NCBI RefSeq assembly: GCF_000330505.1
Contig: NW_004443770.1
Coordinates: 404,614-468,613 of the forward strand
Direction of reading: 5' to 3'
DNA: 64,000 bases
Source: Entamoeba invadens IP1
Lineage: Eukaryota > Evosea > Mastigamoebida > Endamoebidae
The number at the start of each line of letters is the position of its first letter. The first letter of the stretch is position 1. The notes beneath the pieces are model-generated. The model was not told the origin of the DNA, did not search any database, and was given only the letters and a program-made list of their open reading frames with translations. The translations under genes and the position numbers were made by a program. This document shows, piece by piece, positions 59,467 to 64,000 of the stretch.

Positions 59467-61635
59467 AGTAAAGATTTGCGACATACTTGCACTAAGCGCC
59501 ATATTTGAACTGGATTACGTGGCAATACCTTTTTACAAAAAACATGGACAAAATGAGATAAAATGATTAAATTAAAAGAAAGGTTAATGGAAAAAAATGG
59601 GAAAATTGAAATTTCATTTTAAAATTTATGAAGAAAAGAACATATTAAAAAACAAAAATCAATTAATAATTCGCTCACATAATAAACAGATTTGAATATA
59701 TACAATTTATAAATCAATTACAACATAGAATGGCCTTTCGTTAGTTTCATTTTATATAAAGTTATAATAAAAAATGACGTGTAAATGTGAACATTTTCCT
59801 ATTTATATGAATCAAATAAAAAACGAATTTAATAAAAGATATGCATATATTTGAGAAAATTTGTTATTATTCATATTAAATTCTTTTATGGGTATATTCT
59901 TTTAATTTAATAAACGATATAATTAAAATTTAATACATTTTATTATAATAATATGATTCATTTAAAAAACCGAAAATGTTTGAAAACGTCTTATTGGAAA
60001 TAAGATGTTTAAAAACAAATAGAATACAAAACTTATACTTGTATGAATAAGTTTATTATAATTTTTATAAGTTATTAACACTGTACTATTATTATTAAAT
60101 CAGAATTTAAACAAATTAATTTTAATAATTTTTTATTTAGAATTGCATTTATATTATAACTTTTTGAAAAACGATCCAAACCAAACCCATTTTAAGAACA
60201 AATCAATTACACCATTGAAATATTATTACCTTTTGAATTGATTATGTATTTAAAACATAAATTATGGGTTTAATTATTTATTTAATTGTAAACTTAATAT
60301 ATTATAACTTAATGAACAATATTTGATAATTATTGGACTTTAATACAAAACAAACAAAAACACACAACAACACAACAATAACCAAAAACAAACAAAAAAC
60401 AAACACATTTTAATAAAAATGTAAACTTTAAAGAATAAAACACAAATAGTAGTCAATTACATTATATTAAATGTTGTCTAAATTAAATTCAACATGCCAA
60501 ATAAATGTTAATTTCAGATGATATTACCAACGTTAAATCTTTAATTGTTTCATTTTTGTTTTTTCATGTGTTTTTTAGCTACAATGACTTGAAGCCATCA
60601 TATACTGCACTCTTAATTGATATCAAGAAGTCAGTTTCTTCATTCATTTGAACAATTTTTATATTCAGTGTTGTTGAAAATGGAAATTATTTTTTATTTG
60701 TTATCTTCTGAGTCTCTTGTTCGCTTTTTGATTGCTATTTTTTATCATGTTTATTTTTTTATTTTAATAAATTTATTAATATTTATAATAAATGAGCAAT
60801 GATATTTTATTTGTTTTTTGTAATTTCTCTCAACCATTGTGACTATTCAATATATTTTTGTTGATCAAGTGATTAACACAAAATAATGTTTTATAATGTT
60901 TTGTGTTAATAACTAAGTTATTGTTATTATTTATACTTCGTTTAAAACCAATTATTAAGTTATAGTCAGTTGGGGCTATATATTAAAGTGTTTTTATGTG
61001 TCTTGGAATTACCAATTGTGTTTTGTATTTATTTATACGATAAGTTTTAGAATAATCCGGTTTATATAGCCAAAATAATGAAAATATGGTTAAAAACACT
61101 TTCAGACTTTTATAAAAAGATGTGTTATTTTAAATGACACATGTTGTTAATTTTTTTTGTTGTGGTTTATGTTTTAAGTAAAAATTTTATTTTCATTATA
61201 TTACCACTTATAACATTAGTTTAACGTATAAGTATCATTATAATACAATCATATGGATTGGAGTTATGATATGTCATGTTTATTGTGTTTTAAAAAGATG
61301 TGTTTGAGAAAAAAAATATATCTCATCATTTTTATTGTTTTTCTAATAAATTATTAGCCCATTATTACTATTGAAATGATGTTTGGTTTAAAAATACATT
61401 TGATGTTTTGTTGTTTATTGATTTTTCTTGATAGATTTATGAAAAAGAAAATTCAAAAAGATAGTTCTACAAGTTTATAATATGTTTTATTGGTCAAAAC
61501 AAAGATTCAATTGCTTTAAGAAATTTCATTTAAAAATAATGAGTTTTTTTTTCTCTTTTTCTTGTAACAAATTTTATGTTTTTTGTTTTTTAAATTGTTA
61601 TATGGGCTAGTGCAAGTATGTCGCAGGTCTTTACT
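59467..61635. repeat. Widely spaced inverted repeat, possible decayed DNA transposon
   Basis: Left arm 59467-59504 and right arm 61600-61635 are inverted copies of about 37 nt, sharing AGTAAAGA, a perfect TGCGACATACTTGCACTA and CCATAT, with two small differences. The 2.1 kb between them is A/T-rich with no frame over 61 codons. If the arms are terminal inverted repeats this is a non-autonomous or decayed transposon; alternatively, the arms are ends of two separate insertions facing each other. No clear target duplication is seen. Confidence 0.45.
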
Positions 61636-62572
61636 CATAAATAAAAATACAGTCGAATTAGGTCTACTTGTGATAGTATTTTTTATGAAAGTGATATGAT
61701 TTTTATAAAATGTACAACATTTTTGATAAAAATGATGAATTAATTGAGAAGTGATAGTAATTTGTTTGAAAAATTATGAGTATTTTTTTATAAAAGTGAT
61801 AAACAATCGTAAAAATGATGATTTGTGGTAAAAATTATGGGAAATTAAATCAAAAGTGATGGATTTTTCTCAGAAATGATGCAATCTATAAGAAAGTGAC
61901 CAATAATATTTTGAAAAAGTTTATGATTTTTAACACTTGTGAGAGATTATTTTATAAATATATAAATGTCGTTAATTACGGAAACATCCCGTTATTTTAA
62001 GAATGACTTTAATTCCTTTTAAACCGAAAAAGGTAGCGATGTTGTTTATAAACATTTGGTTTATTTTGTGTAATGAAAACGATTTTTTTAAAACGTTAGT
62101 TAAAAATAAAAAATTTGTAAATTTATCTTGTATACATATGATTCTCAACATAAGTTCATAAAGTGAGAACGTTAATAATCAGTGTGGTTGCACAAATAAT
62201 ATCATAATATTTAATTGGTTGTTACATATATTAAAATTCAATAAAATATCAACTTTTTTCACGTTAGTTACAAAACATCAAAACATTTACAATATAAACT
62301 AAATTTAAATAATAACTTTTGGAATTTTCAAAGTATGACGTATCCCTTGTTTTTCAATAAAAGAATTTTTATCGGAATTTTATTTGATACATTTTTTAAT
62401 TTAAAACCCCGTTTTTGGAAAGAATTATTTTGTATAGTTTATTATACTATATACAATTTTTTGATATAAAAAGAAAAAAAATAAACTTGAAAATAATTAC
62501 AGGAAAAGTCGTCAAGTTTACCTCACAGGAAAAATGAACCTTTTTTCAACAAAAATACTATTTTAGTTCATA
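61636..62572. other. AT-rich non-coding region between two inverted-repeat elements
   Basis: It contains the degenerate repeat array at 61685-61900. The remainder is A/T spacer with no gene. Confidence 0.5.
61685..61900. repeat. Degenerate tandem repeat, about 20.5-nt spacing
   Basis: The word AAA(G/A)TGAT and variants (AAATTAT, AAATGTA) recur eleven times at intervals of 19-23 nt, near 61691, 61711, 61732, 61751, 61773, 61796, 61815, 61834, 61856, 61876 and 61896. The intervening bases are T-rich. This looks like an old minisatellite that has diverged. Confidence 0.55.
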
Positions 62573-63627
62573 TAGTCACCCGCTAAAAGTAATAAAATCA
62601 CGACAAATGGTATAAAGAAACTATAATTTATTATTTTATACTATAATTATAAAAAACAGTTAAAATAACACAAATAACATTAAAAAAAGTAAAAATAAAA
62701 AATAAAAACACATTGAATCAATTTTTGTCAAGCTTTTTAACTGGTTTAAAAGACAACTGCAATCTTAAAACGATTTTTTCTTTTTCCTGATCTTCTTTTG
62801 GTTTTTTAATGCTCTTTTTTCTTCCCTTTCTTATTTAATTCAATTTGGAATAAAAGTAATGTTTTCATTCTTTTCTTTTGAGGCCATGGAAATGGTTTTA
62901 GAATAAATTATTAAAACAATTCTCTGTATTGAGGTGTTTCTATAACTTTACATTGTTCATTGAATACACGACACTTTGGGGTGTTTTGTCAATCCGGTTG
63001 ATTATAACAGCTTGTTTAAAAGCAATAATATTAAATGGAGGTGTTGTAACCACAAAAATCCACCAATATCAACTCTTTAAGTCTGTTTCCGAGTTCAATA
63101 TCGTGAAAATGTTTTTTTCTTTCCAAAACAAATTATCATCCATATATTCATTCTCAACTTCTTATTGAAAAAGCAAATTTACAAAACTGTCTTTCACTTT
63201 AAAAGTAGACATTCTTCTTTTAAGCCTACCAAATATCCCCAAATCAACAACTTAAAGGAAACAAGAAGCAAATGGAGTTAAGCTAACAAAGGTTGTGATA
63301 TTTTCAGGCAGCAACACAATGAATCTGATACATCCAAAGAATTGGTTGATTTGTAGAAAATCGTTGCAGTTGCAGGTTTGGTTTTTTGGTATTGTCTAAA
63401 TAAATGCACATATACAGCATTATCCATTAAAATTGATTTTCAGTTCACCGTTAATCTATTTTTGACGATGTATTTTTTTATTAAAATTATATTTTATTTT
63501 GAAATACTTTCAATATAAAGAAATAAATGTCGAATTGAAACACAATCTAAAATAATAATTTTAATAAACTATAATTTGGTTTCTTTAGACCATTTGTCGG
63601 AAATTTATACCTTTTAGCGGGTGACTA
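62573..63627. mobile_element. 1.06-kb DNA transposon-like element with TIRs and TA flanks
   Basis: The ends are inverted copies starting TAGTCACCCGCTAAAAG (perfect 17 bp), followed by shared CGACAAATGGT and TAAAGAAAC, giving imperfect TIRs of about 50 bp. TA flanks both ends (62571-62572 and 63628-63629), as in Tc1/mariner insertions, which are known from E. invadens. No transposase frame is visible. Short coding-like pieces near 63180-63350 (for example KPTKYPQINNLKETRSKW and QQHNESDTSKELVDL, the latter after a TTTTCAG acceptor-like site) might be decayed coding sequence. A MITE-type, non-autonomous element is the best reading. Confidence 0.7.
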
Positions 63628-64000
63628 TATTTTCCTTTTAATTTGTAGTAAATTTAATTATTTTTTTCTATTAATTTTGTTTTCTAGTATTACCCATAAA
63701 GTCGACCAGAAAATTGTCGTACACCAGAAAATACTCGTACACTTCCTAAAATAGATTTGTGTACATAAATTACATTTTTTTAAAGAAAAGTTGATAAAAA
63801 ATTCTTTGTACTTTTCTCGATATAAGAAATAATTCGAAGCTGTTTTCAAATCAAAAACATTGAACTTTTATTGAAATGTATAAAAAGATTCAAACTGTTT
63901 AGACAATATAACATTGAATAAACCATTTATAAACCATCAATAAACTATCAAATTATAAATCAATTATTTATTCCAAATATTGGTGGTTTAATTAATGAAA
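63628..64000. other. AT-rich window end with short tandem repeat
   Basis: An 18-nt unit ACCAGAAAAT(TG/AC)TCGTAC occurs twice in tandem at 63705-63722 and 63723-63740. It overlaps the 19-nt word shared with 53554-53572. The rest is A/T spacer. Confidence 0.5.

Noticed and set aside
1..64000. CRISPR arrays, rRNA operons or tRNA arrays
   Set aside because: No regularly spaced near-identical repeats with unique spacers and no rRNA words were seen; tRNA B-box-like GGTTCGA words were not found, although a tRNA scan could not be run.

Overview
This window is nuclear DNA of an intron-bearing, very AT-rich protist and is best explained as Entamoeba. Non-coding DNA is almost pure A/T. Coding regions are clearly richer in G/C and use many C/G-ended codons. 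Introns are short (38-213 nt) and nearly all begin GTTTGT. Several genes belong to families expanded in Entamoeba (BspA-type leucine-rich repeats, FYVE-like and VPS9 proteins, a Ras-like GTPase). The relatively GC-rich codon use and the DNA-transposon-like inverted-repeat elements suggest E. invadens rather than E. histolytica; this species call is an inference.

Layout. 1-12.2 kb: a truncated secreted lysine-rich protein, a Pumilio RNA-binding protein, a tandem FYVE-like zinc-finger protein, a degenerate four-exon Ras-like GTPase, and a divergent pair of secreted coiled-coil proteins. 12.9-24.5 kb: a NET-domain protein, dephospho-CoA kinase, the mRNA 3'-processing subunit CPSF160 (four exons), the kinetochore protein Spc25 (three exons), a nucleoporin-like propeller/solenoid protein, an unknown protein and a tiny LIM/zinc-ribbon protein. 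25-37.6 kb: a large protein kinase, a MITE-like element, a SANT/Myb protein, unknown small genes and an ERAD SEL1L/Hrd3 homologue whose first intron holds an 11-nt minisatellite. 38-54.6 kb is gene-dense: a VPS9 Rab GEF, a Nudix hydrolase, an SLX4-like protein, eIF4G and eIF4E in convergent orientation, a Mei2-like RNA-binding protein, a BAR-like protein, a Wee1/Myt1-like kinase, a BspA/F-box-like protein, an RNF5-like E3 ligase and NIP7. 54.7-57.9 kb: a large type I membrane protein. 57.9-64 kb: no convincing gene, but two inverted-repeat elements and tandem repeats.

Together the genes cover RNA metabolism (Pumilio, Mei2-like, CPSF160, eIF4G, eIF4E, NIP7), chromosome biology (Spc25, SLX4, Wee1/Myt1, SANT, NET), ER quality control (SEL1L/Hrd3, RNF5-like) and membrane traffic (VPS9, FYVE-like, BAR, Ras-like). 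Genes are not in operons. Many exon joins below were built by hand from splice signals and family alignment, so the predicted proteins are longer than single open frames would suggest.

Strongest leads for follow-up: an eIF4E that lacks the cap-stacking tryptophans and lies beside eIF4G; an AAACCCTA motif found in non-coding DNA only around the three translation/ribosome genes; a Ras-like GTPase with degenerate G4/G5; SLX4 and Mei2 homologues; and three repeat elements with terminal inverted repeats.
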